A stretch of DNA of 64,000 nt, taken from CAWATZ01 sp963784995 (lineage in GTDB: Bacteria; Planctomycetota; Planctomycetia; Gemmatales; Gemmataceae). The stretch lies in contig CAWATZ010000001.1 of NCBI GenBank assembly GCA_963784995.1, positions 310,001-374,000 on the forward strand. Direction: 5' to 3'. Position 1 is the first letter of the stretch, and every line of letters starts with the position of its first letter. A program made the position numbers and the translations under genes. The notes under the pieces are model-generated. The model worked only from the letters and a program-made list of their open reading frames with translations, ran no database searches and was not told the origin of the DNA. This document shows positions 8,695 through 16,399 of this stretch, piece after piece.

Positions 8695-8766
8695 ATCACC
8701 GTAGCCTGGCGGCCAGGCAGCGGACTGTTAACCCGCTTGACGTGAATTCGACTCTCACCTCTGCCT
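8695..8766 (+). tRNA. tRNA-Asn(GTT)-like sequence, probably degenerate
   Basis: The inner part looks like a tRNA. The D arm GCCT/AGGC is perfect with a GG-containing loop (8704-8718), the anticodon loop is CTGTTAA with anticodon GTT (Asn), and the T loop is TTCGACT. There is one A-C mismatch at the inner end of both the anticodon stem and the T stem, and the putative acceptor arms (8695-8701 with 8759-8765) hardly pair. It overlaps the end of the minus-strand small membrane protein gene. It is best read as a tRNA remnant, such as the scar of an integration event, and not as a working tRNA. Confidence 0.3.
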
Positions 8767-8973
8767 CAGCAAACACTGTATCTTGCAAAAGCGGATTGTC
8801 GCCAGCACCGCATTGACAACCAGAGCCACCGCAACAAGAAAGACGCCAGGATTGTCGAGATAAACCACACGGTTGCCGCCTGACATCGTGGATCGGTCAA
8901 CAAAGGACAATGTCCCCAGGCGGCACCCCAGCGGAAAGCCCACCATCCAGGAGAAGAGGAACCACAGCCGCAT
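8755..8973 (-). CDS. small two-helix membrane protein
   Basis: This predicted 72-residue protein begins 'MRLWFLFSWMVGFPLGCRL' and has a second hydrophobic stretch 'GVFLVAVALVVNAVLATI' near the C-terminus, consistent with two membrane segments. A start 13 codons upstream (9012) is possible but would overlap the end of the amidase gene. There is no family match, and its end overlaps the tRNA-like sequence. The support is moderate because the case rests on hydrophobicity and size alone. Confidence 0.4.
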   Translation of the reverse strand: MRLWFLFSWMVGFPLGCRLGTLSFVDRSTMSGGNRVVYLDNPGVFLVAVALVVNAVLATIRFCKIQCLLRQR

Positions 8974-9008
8974 TGCCTTCGCTCCAGGAGAGTGAACTCG
9001 GCAACACC

Positions 9009-10060
9009 TCACGGTGCCCGCGGCAGCTGAATCTCATTGGCGATGTTGTACAGCTTCATCGCCACCAGCATGTCGATCAGCTGGTCGTGGTACTTCCGCT
9101 CAGACGTCGCGCCACTGAGCTTGATCCGCTGGCCATCGCGATCTCCCTTCACCGTGAATTCGCTTTCGGGTCGGTCACGACCGCCTTCTTGAAATGCTCG
9201 ACGTATTCGCCGACCTTCGCGGGGTCATACTTCCCGCCCGGCTCCACCCTGCCGAGGAGCTTCGCCATCCGCGCCCGGAAGTCGGGGTTGAGGGCAATCG
9301 CCGTGTAGCTCTTCGGATCGCGGGGATGCTCCGCCCGCTCCTTCATCAGCTTCTCGCGCAGGGCGATCAGCGCGTCCTTGTGTTCCGTCCAGTACTTGAC
9401 CGCCCCCTTGCAGATCGCTTCCGCCTCCTTCTTCGGAAACTCAGCCCGATTCGAGAGCTCATCGAATTCCTTGTTCGTCATGAAGCCCGACTCGGAGATG
9501 GTGCCGGGGATGGAGGTTTCGCGAAGGATGTGGTAGCTGCCCTTGATGAGCGCCAGCTTGGGCCCGGGGACCGCGCCCTCCAGGGCGTCGTTCACGTCCC
9601 GCGCCAGCGCGGCGTACAGCGTGTCGTCCCGGGCGTTGTGCTTGTAGAGGGTCGTGTGCCCGGCACCGGGGCGGCCTGCGTTGTGATGCACCGAGAGGAA
9701 GAAGTGCGCATTGTAATGCTCGAAGAAGTCGATGCGTGCATGCAGCTCCTCCTTGTTGCTCGACCCCTCCGGGCTGAGACGGTGATCCGCCTCGCGGGTG
9801 AGGGAAACGGTTGCGCCCTTCTCCTTCAGCAGTTTCACCAGTTCAACGGCCACCCGGAGGTTCAGCTCGCTCTCGGTGAGCCGGGAAACCACGCCCCGTG
9901 TCCCGCCCGTGTAGCTCTTCGAGTAGCGCTGGCCGCCATGCCCCGGATCGACCACGATCACCGCCCCTTTCAGGGGGAGCGGCTCGACCTTCGGGGGTTC
10001 GCTCGCCGGCACCAAACACACGGCAGACAGGCACCCGATCCACCACAGCCATCCATTCAT
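9009..10060 (-). CDS. N-acetylmuramoyl-L-alanine amidase (one frameshift near the 3' end)
   Basis: This is a zinc amidase of the Amidase_3 type that cleaves the MurNAc-L-Ala bond in peptidoglycan. Seen are 'VVDPGHGG' (zinc His), 'SLTREADHRLS', 'HFFLSVHHNAG' (zinc His) and 'TISESGFMTN' (catalytic Glu). The chosen ATG at 10060 gives a signal peptide 'MNGWLWWIGCLSAVCLV'; the longer frame upstream has none. The first frame stops at 9149, but the sequence continues in another frame to 9009 ('GDRDGQRIKLSGATSERKY'), requiring one missing base in the A-run at about 9164. The restored length is about 350 residues. It is divergent from the next secreted enzyme, with 237 bp between the starts. Confidence 0.85.
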
Positions 10061-10297
10061 TGCTGCACCTGCCCTCAAGAGAATATGGCCCTGGTCACAG
10101 TTGTATGAGGGGTCGTTCGGCCGGACCACCCAGCGGGACAGAACTTGACCGTTCTCCAATTCCTGGCCCTGAACCATGCCGGGTTTCGCTTTCTTTGGAA
10201 GACCGCAACGGCCCCCACGGACCACGATTCCATGCTATGTTCCCTCTGAAGAGACAATCGTGGCCGAGCGACCCAACCTCACCAAACCGAGACCCCA

Positions 10298-11641
10298 ATG
10301 AAAACAGCCCCAATCCGCCATCTGTTCCTGAGCCTCGCTTCCGCATTCCTGGTACTCCCGTTCCTGACAGCAGCCGATACCAGCGACAAGGGGAAGCCCT
10401 CCGTCATTTCGGCCAAGGGGAAGCATCTGGCCCGCATCCTGGATGACATGCAGGTCGAACGCTACTGGCAGCCTGGCGTCAGCGTGGACTGGAAGACGGG
10501 CCGGCACGACCCCAAGGTGAGCCAGCACGCCACCCATTGCAGTGCCTTCGTGGCCGCGGCCTGCGAGCGGTTTGGCGTCTACGTACTGCGGCCGCCGCAG
10601 CACTCCCAGGTCTTGCTCGCCAACGCCCAGCAGGACTGGCTGTACCGGCACGGCGAAAAAGAAGGCTGGAAACAGGTCAAGTCGTGGGCCGCGGCCCAGC
10701 GCCTGGCCAACGAAGGGGAGATCGTGGTCGCCAGCTACAAGAACTCGGACCCCAACAAACCGGGGCACGTGGCCATCGTTCGTCCAAGCACCCGCGGCCC
10801 CGAGTCGATTGCGAAGTCTGGCCCCGACTTCATCTGGGCCGGCAAGCACAACCACAACCGGGGCTCCATCGAGGAGTGCTTCCACGAGCACAAGGACAAG
10901 GTTCGCTTCTTCGTCCATCGCGCGGAGAACTTGTCTTCCACCCACGGCGAGCCGGAAAAGAAAGCCAAACCGATCCGGGTGGCCGTCTATGCGGGCGACG
11001 GGACCGGGCCCAGCCTGGAAGCGACCCTCAAGGCGCTGGCCGACCACGCGGAGGTTGACGTTCACGAGATCAAGGCCGAGGCGATCCGCGAAGGCCGGCT
11101 GTCCCGCTGCGACGTCCTGCTCGTGCCCGGCGGCAGCGGCGGCAGGGAAGGGAAGGGCCTGGGAGAAAAAGGTCGGGAGCAAATCAAGGAGTTCATCCAC
11201 AAGGGCGGCGGCTACGTCGGCATCTGCGCGGGGGCCTACCTGGCCACCTGCGACTACCCCTGGTCGCTGCACGTGCTGAATGCCCGGGTCGTGGACAGGG
11301 AACACTGGAACCGGGGCAATGGCGAGGTCGAGATCACGGTGAGCGCTCGCGGTCGGGAAGTACTCGGCACGAAGCACGAGACAATCGCGATCCACTACGC
11401 TCAGGGACCGCTCCTGGCGCCAGGGCATCACAAGGAGTTGCCTGGCTACGAGACCCTGGCCACGTTCCGCACCCAGATCGCGAAGAACGGCGCTCCCAAG
11501 GGTGTGATGCCAGGAACCACGGCGGTCGCGGCGGGGGCGTTTGGCAAGGGGCGCGTGCTGTGTTTCAGCCCGCACCCCGAAGAGACCAAGGGGCAGCACT
11601 CGTTGCTGCTGCGCGGCCTCGCGTGGGCGGCGGGCCGATGA
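10298..11641 (+). CDS. secreted cysteine-peptidase-like domain fused to a BPL_N/amidotransferase-like domain
   Basis: This 447-residue protein has a signal peptide ('HLFLSLASAFLVLPFLTAA'). Residues about 40-215 resemble an NlpC/P60- or CHAP-like fold: a Cys in 'HATHCSAFVAAACERFG' and a His in 'NKPGHVAIVRP' are plausible catalytic residues. Residues about 225-445 match the BPL_N / class-I glutamine-amidotransferase-like fold: 'VAVYAGDGTGPSLEATLKAL', 'DVLLVPGGSGGREG' and 'GGGYVGICAGAYLAT' with the nucleophile-elbow Cys. Fusion of the two is unusual, and divergence from a cell-wall amidase suggests work on peptidoglycan peptides. That role is inference. The frame is intact. Confidence 0.65.
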   Translation: MKTAPIRHLFLSLASAFLVLPFLTAADTSDKGKPSVISAKGKHLARILDDMQVERYWQPGVSVDWKTGRHDPKVSQHATHCSAFVAAACERFGVYVLRPPQHSQVLLANAQQDWLYRHGEKEGWKQVKSWAAAQRLANEGEIVVASYKNSDPNKPGHVAIVRPSTRGPESIAKSGPDFIWAGKHNHNRGSIEECFHEHKDKVRFFVHRAENLSSTHGEPEKKAKPIRVAVYAGDGTGPSLEATLKALADHAEVDVHEIKAEAIREGRLSRCDVLLVPGGSGGREGKGLGEKGREQIKEFIHKGGGYVGICAGAYLATCDYPWSLHVLNARVVDREHWNRGNGEVEITVSARGREVLGTKHETIAIHYAQGPLLAPGHHKELPGYETLATFRTQIAKNGAPKGVMPGTTAVAAGAFGKGRVLCFSPHPEETKGQHSLLLRGLAWAAGR

Positions 11642-11684
11642 AGTGACGTTTCCGCAACTACTGTTATGGTCGGGATGTGTCACG

Positions 11685-12807
11685 ATGAATCTTCGTTGCT
11701 TGGTCGCTCTGCTTCTGGTTGGGTTCGCCGCTGACTGCCGGGCGAAGGAGATTCCGCCCTCGTCTTCCTTTGCCGCCCAGGTCAAGGCTCATTTCGCGGC
11801 CTGGGATCGGAACAAGGATGGCGTCCTCTCCCGGGAGGAGATCGACGCTCTGGTGTCCAACCCGAAGGTGACCGGTGCAGAAGCCGCGGCGGTCGCTGCT
11901 CTGAAGCGGGCGGTGCGGAACACCAGGCGGACTCTCCCGCCTCTCACCGCCGCGACGCTCGCCGAGCTGGCCGCCGACAAGAAACGGAGCGAGAATCCCG
12001 ACCTGAGCACGATGTACTCCTCGGCCCTGCACCGCATCGAGAAAACCAATCGGGAGCTGTTCCCGACGGGCCAGCCGAGCCTTGCAAGCGTCCAGCAAGG
12101 CAGGCTCGGGGACTGCTTTTGCCTGGCCCCTCTGGGGGCGATGGTCTTTCGCGATCCCCAGGAGGTCATGAAGCGGATCACCCACGGGGCGGACGGCAAG
12201 TATCACGTCCGATTCGGCGGCCAGACGATCACGGTCGCGCCACCGACCGACGCCGAGCTGGCCCTGCTGTCTTCGTCCGATTCGGGACTGTGGGTCAGCG
12301 TCTACGAGAAGGCCGTGGGCCGGCTGCGCCAGCACCAGCGCGACGCGGCCGGGACGTCTTTCCTCGATTTACTGACCAAGGGTGGGTCGGCCGGCACAAT
12401 GGTCGAAGAGGTGACAGGCCACCAAATCGTCCGTTTTGCTTGCAAGCAAGTGCGGGATGCGAAAACTTCCCGGGAGCGCCAAGCCAGGCTGGCCGAGGCC
12501 CGGGGCGCTGCTGAAGTCCGCCTTCGCTGAGAAGCGGCTGGTGACCTGCGGAACTGGCAGCGGAGTGATGGTGCCGGGCTTGCACGGCAAACACGCCTAC
12601 GCCGTCACCGGGTACGATCACAAGGCCGACCGGATCGCTCTGTGGAATCCGCATGGGCAGACCTTCACCCCCAAGGGAACGCCGGGCCTTGAGAATGGCT
12701 ACCCCACCAGGGATGGGCGGTTCGCGATGCCCCTGACGGATTTCATGCAAGTCTTTGCCGGGCTCGCGTTTGAAACGCATCAGGCCAGGTCGATCGTCAG
12801 GAAGTGA
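11685..12807 (+). CDS. EF-hand calpain-like cysteine protease (one frameshift)
   Basis: A secreted protein of about 373 residues once repaired. After a signal peptide ('LRCLVALLLVGFAADCRA') there is an EF-hand ('WDRNKDGVLSREEI'), then a calpain C2-type catalytic domain with Cys in 'QQGRLGDCFCLAPLGAM', His in 'LHGKHAYAVTGYD' and Asn in 'IALWNPHG'. The first frame ends at 12530, and the remainder runs to 12807 in another frame. Removing one G from the GGGG at 12502-12505 joins them ('AEAR-ALLKSAF'). EF-hand plus calpain in one chain implies calcium-responsive proteolysis. The start ATG is 43 bp after the previous stop, so co-transcription is possible. Confidence 0.75.
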
Positions 12808-12912
12808 GGCTGGCAAGCCGTCCCAAGGAATGGGCGACGGAACTTTCCCCGGCTTCTGGGGTAGAATGCCTGGCCCTCGCTTCCGAACCACGAAAGATCA
12901 AAGGAGTCTCTG

Positions 12913-13614
12913 ATGCGCGGTCTGTTGACTGTGATCGGCTGCCTGGCCCTTATTCAGACCCACGCCCCGGCTGCCGAGCCGACGAGTGAGCCCCGGACAC
13001 TGCTAACGGAACGCGGCAAACTGATCTTCTCCGAGACGTTCACCCAGCCGCTGGGCAAGGACTGGCAGACCAACAAGGGCAAGTGGGAAGTCGTTGACGG
13101 TGCCATCCGCGGCTCGGAGCTGAAGGCCGACATGCACGGGGCCGTCACGCGCCACAGCCTGCCGGCTCAGAACGTCGTCATCCAGTACTCGTTCAAGCTG
13201 GAGGGCGCCCCGGCCACGTCTCTGAGCATCAACGACGACAAGGGGCATTGCTGCCGGGTGGCGATCAATGCCAACGGTTTCAGTCTGAACAAGGACAGCC
13301 ACGACAAGAACCAGACGGACAAGTCCGCCGTGCTGGAGAAAAAGACCGTCGCCATCAAGCCAGGCCAGTGGCACACTCTGGTCATTGAGATTCAGGGGCC
13401 GGAGATGGTCGCTAGCCTCGACGGCGAACACGTCGCTTTCGGCTCGCACGAGTCGATCAACGTCAAGAAGAAGAACCTCGGGCTGACGGTCGCTGGCGAA
13501 TCCGTGTCGTTCAAGGACCTTCGCGTCTGGGAGGCCCAGCCGAACAAGGACTGGGAGAAGACCCGGTCGAAACTGGTGGAAGCGCGGGCCAAGACCGGCA
13601 AAACGGGAAAGTGA
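12913..13614 (+). CDS. secreted DUF1080/laminin-G-like sugar-binding protein
   Basis: This 233-residue protein has a signal peptide ('GLLTVIGCLALIQTHAPAAE') and a concanavalin-like fold typical of the 3-keto-disaccharide-hydrolase/DUF1080 family: 'FSETFTQPLGKDWQTNKGKW' and 'VDGAIRGSEL' at the N-terminus, then 'IKPGQWHTLVIEIQGPEM' and 'LDGEHVAFG' strands. Planctomycetes have many of these, proposed to act on or bind carbohydrates outside the cytoplasm. AAAGGAG lies seven bases before the ATG. The C-terminus is a short Lys-rich helix. The role in this cluster of exported enzymes is not clear. Confidence 0.7.
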   Translation: MRGLLTVIGCLALIQTHAPAAEPTSEPRTLLTERGKLIFSETFTQPLGKDWQTNKGKWEVVDGAIRGSELKADMHGAVTRHSLPAQNVVIQYSFKLEGAPATSLSINDDKGHCCRVAINANGFSLNKDSHDKNQTDKSAVLEKKTVAIKPGQWHTLVIEIQGPEMVASLDGEHVAFGSHESINVKKKNLGLTVAGESVSFKDLRVWEAQPNKDWEKTRSKLVEARAKTGKTGK

Positions 13615-13663
13615 TTGGCCATCCCAACCGTCAGGAGCAGACAGCGGGAGACGAATAGCCCGC

Positions 13664-13785
13664 CCCGAATACCCTGGCACGTGGCGGGCAGGCAGGAAAT
13701 TGACGTTCTCTGGCACTCGTCCGACAGCGATGGGCTCGTCCTGGCCTCTCCGCCAACTCAGCAGATTTGGCAGAGAGGGCAGGCA
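13664..13785 (+). repeat. dispersed intergenic repeat, copy 2
   Basis: This copy is alignable with 2958-3080. It starts CCCGAATACCCTGGC, shares the GTGGC(G/A)GGCAGGCA core, and has a similar block order afterwards with scattered substitutions. It lies between the convergent ends of the DUF1080-like gene and the SnoaL-like gene. No coding potential is seen. Confidence 0.6.
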
Positions 13786-13803
13786 GCCTCCATTCTGGGG
13801 CTA

Positions 13804-14370
13804 TCACAGCAGATCGTCACGCACAAACCGCTTGATCAGCTGGTTGGCCGGCAGCTCGGGGTGAAGCACTTTCTGAGCCGCCTCCGCCCCGGCCACGGGC
13901 AGCCTGGCGGCATCGATCAGGCCCAGCTGCACCAGCACGGTGGCCTGGTCCCAGTAGATGCGCTCGGCGGCGATCTTGCCGTCGCGAAACTCGACCACGA
14001 CCACCTTGGCCACCTCGACGCGCTTGCCCGTCGGCGGAATGCCGGGCAGAAGCCAGTCCATGCGAACGGTGTGCGTGAAGCGAAAGACGAACTCGTCGAT
14101 GATCCGGTCGTCGCTGATGGTCCGGGCCAGCGGGACCATCTCGATCTCGGGCATCTGGGGAATGAAGTAGTTGGCGTAGAAGTGCTGCAATTGCTTCTGT
14201 CCCCGCCCGCCGGTCAGCACCGGCACGTGATTGACCACCGGATCAGCGGTCATGGTGCCGCAGGACTCGGCGGCGTCCTTGCGCAGGAACTCGGCCGCGA
14301 TGTGCTGTTCCCACAGCTCCTGCATGGCCCTCTGCTGGGGAGAGAGCTTGTCGGGATCGATCTTGAGCAT
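13804..14370 (-). CDS. SnoaL-like / NTF2-superfamily ester-cyclase-type protein
   Basis: This 188-residue protein has the pattern of SnoaL-like proteins: 'CGTMTADPVVNHVPVLTGG' near residue 40, 'FYANYFIPQMPEIEMVPLAR', 'DEFVFRFTHTVRMDWLLPG' and 'VVEFRDGKIAAERIYWDQA'. These small alpha+beta barrels include polyketide cyclases and many enzymes of unknown role; a frequent annotation for this subgroup is ester cyclase. GAGGAGG precedes the ATG at 14370. It is divergent from pqqA, with about 200 bp between that could hold the pqq promoter. Confidence 0.65.
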   Translation of the reverse strand: MLKIDPDKLSPQQRAMQELWEQHIAAEFLRKDAAESCGTMTADPVVNHVPVLTGGRGQKQLQHFYANYFIPQMPEIEMVPLARTISDDRIIDEFVFRFTHTVRMDWLLPGIPPTGKRVEVAKVVVVEFRDGKIAAERIYWDQATVLVQLGLIDAARLPVAGAEAAQKVLHPELPANQLIKRFVRDDLL

Positions 14371-14573
14371 GGGACCTCCTCGGGAAAGATGCGCTGCGCC
14401 CCACGGTATCCGACAATGTAAGCAGGCCCCGGTTGTCCGTCCAGAAAGGCGGCGAGGCGCCCGACGCTTCTTCCTCGGTTGCTCACGGAAAATCGTTGCA
14501 ACTGGTCCTGCTCGAAAGTAAGCTGATCCCAGTGTCAGCCATCGACAAAGTTCACGGAGAAGGAGGTCTTCTC

Positions 14574-14747
14574 ATGTTCGAGCAGTGGGTGAAACCCGGT
14601 TTTCAGCAAGTGTGCGTCAACGGCGAATGCACGGCCTACGCGGGCAGGGCACCGGACGCGGCGCCGGAGAGAGCGCCCTCCGGGGCTCAGGCAAACGCGG
14701 TCCAGGCAGAGGCCAGCGAACCCCGCGAAGCGGAAAGCCGCTCGTGA
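14574..14747 (+). CDS. pqqA: PqqA, PQQ precursor peptide
   Basis: This 57-residue peptide opens 'MFEQWVKPGFQQVCVNGECTAYAGR'-like, with Glu and Tyr in the conserved E-x3-Y spacing (E-C-T-A-Y) that PqqE cross-links to make pyrroloquinoline quinone. The W-x-KP-x-F motif before it also matches PqqA. AAGGAGG lies seven bases ahead of the ATG. The peptide is about twice the usual length because of an Ala/Glu-rich tail after the Tyr. Its TGA overlaps the GTG of pqqB. Context with pqqB, pqqC and pqqDE makes the call firm despite the size. Confidence 0.85.
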   Translation: MFEQWVKPGFQQVCVNGECTAYAGRAPDAAPERAPSGAQANAVQAEASEPREAESRS

Positions 14748-15661
14748 GAGTGCGCCTGCTGGGCACGGCCGCGGGCGGAGGCTTTCCCCAGTGGAATTGC
14801 GCCTGCCCCAATTGCGATGGGGTCCGCCGCGGAATCGTGCGGGCCTCGCCGCGGCGCGAATGCTGTGTCGCCGTCAGCGCCGACGGGCGGTGCTGGTTCC
14901 TGGTGAACGCCCCGCTCGACGTGCGCGCGCAGATCGAGTCGTTTCCGCCGCTGTGGCCGGCCGGCAACGTCCGCGGCAGCGGCGTCGAGGGAATCCTGCT
15001 AACCGGCGCCGACCTCGACCAGGTGCTTGGCCTGTTCGCCCTCCGCGAAGGATCACGGCTGACCGTCCACGTGACGGCCGGCGTGCGCAACACCCTGGCC
15101 GCGGGCCTTTCCTTGCCGTCCGCGCTGGAGCCCTACGCCCGCATCGACTGGCGGGAGCCGCCCTCCGTGCTCACTCCGCTGCCGACTCACGAGGGGATGC
15201 CCAGCGGGCTGCGCTACGCTGCCTTCCACCTGCCCGGACGGCCGCCCCGCTACCTGCGCGAGTGGGCCGGTCGATCCGCCGGCGACTGCATCGGCTATGT
15301 TCTCGTGGACGAGGCAACCGGAGGACGGCTGGTGATTGCTCCCAGCGTCTCGGCCCTCGACTCAGCCATCCTTGCCCGGCTGCGCGAGTGTGACGTGCTG
15401 TTCATCGATGGTGCCTTCTGGAGCGAAGACGAGATGCCGCGTCTGGAGGCGGGGACCTTGCGGGCCTCGGACATGGGGCACGTGCCGGTTGGGGGGCCCG
15501 ACGGCAGCCTGGCGGTGATCGCACCATTGCCGGTCCGGCGCAAGGTGTACGTCCACGTCAACAACACCAACCCCATGCTAATCGAGGACTCTCCCGAACG
15601 GCGGCTGGTCGAGTCGGCCGGGGTGGAGGTCGGCTGGGACGGAATGGAAATCGAGCTGTGA
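14744..15661 (+). CDS. pqqB: PqqB, PQQ biosynthesis metallo-beta-lactamase-fold protein
   Basis: The protein has 305 residues, the normal length. It begins 'RLLGTAAGGGFPQWNCACPNC' with the CxCxxC zinc site of PqqB, then 'SADGRCWFLVNAPLDVRAQI', 'GILLTGADLDQVLGL' (replacing the usual His-rich lactamase motif) and 'DVLFIDGAFWSEDEM', ending with 'DMGHVPVGG' and 'HVNNTNPML'. PqqB probably hydroxylates or oxidises the cross-linked Glu-Tyr intermediate. GTG at 14744 overlaps the pqqA stop by four bases; a second GTG two codons later is also possible. The frame is intact. Confidence 0.95.
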   Translation: MRVRLLGTAAGGGFPQWNCACPNCDGVRRGIVRASPRRECCVAVSADGRCWFLVNAPLDVRAQIESFPPLWPAGNVRGSGVEGILLTGADLDQVLGLFALREGSRLTVHVTAGVRNTLAAGLSLPSALEPYARIDWREPPSVLTPLPTHEGMPSGLRYAAFHLPGRPPRYLREWAGRSAGDCIGYVLVDEATGGRLVIAPSVSALDSAILARLRECDVLFIDGAFWSEDEMPRLEAGTLRASDMGHVPVGGPDGSLAVIAPLPVRRKVYVHVNNTNPMLIEDSPERRLVESAGVEVGWDGMEIEL

Positions 15662-15670
15662 GGCGTGCTT

Positions 15671-16399
15671 ATGACCGAGCTACCTGGCTTCCTGTGGGAC
15701 CGCGAGACGTTCCTGGCCCGCTTGCAGGCGGTGGGTCGCGAGCGCTATCACGACCGGCATCCCTTCCACCGCGCGATGAACGAGGGTCGGCTGACGCCCG
15801 CCCAGCTGCGGGGCTGGGTCGCCAACCGCTTCCACTATCAGCGGCACCTGCCGATGAAGGATGCGGTCATCCTCTCGAACTGTCCCCTTCCCGAAGTGCG
15901 CCGCGTCTGGCGGCAGCGTCTGGTTGACCAGGACGGCGCCGCGGACGGGCAGGGGGGCATCGAGGCCTGGCTCCGGCTGGCGGAGGCGGTCGGGCTGACG
16001 CGCGCGGAAACGCTGGACGGCCAACACGTCCTCCCCGGCGTGCGCTTCGCCGTCGAGGCCTACGTCACCCTGGCGCGGACGAGCCCCTGGCCGGTTGCGG
16101 TGGCTTCCTCCCTGACCGAGCTGTTCGCTCCCGACCTGATGGCCGAGCGTGCCGCCGCCTTCCGCAAGCACTACACCTTCGTGCCCGGCTGGGGTCTGGA
16201 GTATTTCGAGGCCCGGCTGACGCAAGCACGGCGCGACTCGGAGCACGGCCTGAGCCTGACGCTGACCTACTGCGACACGCCGGACCTGCAGCGGGCCGCC
16301 GTCGCCGCCCTGGCGCGGAAGTGTGATATCCTCTGGGCGCTGCTCGACGCCATCGCCCAGGCTTACCGCCCGGAAGGGCCGGGGGCGGACCATGCGTGA
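15671..16399 (+). CDS. pqqC: PqqC, pyrroloquinoline-quinone synthase
   Basis: This 242-residue all-helical, cofactor-free oxidase carries out the last ring closure and oxidation to PQQ. Family features include 'YHDRHPFHRAMNEGRL', 'WVANRFHYQRHLPMKDA', 'HVLPGVRFAVEAYV', 'SSLTELFAPDLMAER' and 'YFEARLTQARRDSEHGL', with the His, Tyr and Arg residues that surround the substrate. ATG at 15671 was preferred over an in-frame GTG six bases earlier. There is a nine-base gap after pqqB and an eight-base overlap with pqqDE (16392-16399), so the genes are translationally coupled. Confidence 0.95.
   Translation: MTELPGFLWDRETFLARLQAVGRERYHDRHPFHRAMNEGRLTPAQLRGWVANRFHYQRHLPMKDAVILSNCPLPEVRRVWRQRLVDQDGAADGQGGIEAWLRLAEAVGLTRAETLDGQHVLPGVRFAVEAYVTLARTSPWPVAVASSLTELFAPDLMAERAAAFRKHYTFVPGWGLEYFEARLTQARRDSEHGLSLTLTYCDTPDLQRAAVAALARKCDILWALLDAIAQAYRPEGPGADHA

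Noticed and set aside
8695..8766. Functional tRNA-Asn
   Set aside because: The acceptor stem does not pair and two further stem positions mismatch, so it is listed only as a remnant.
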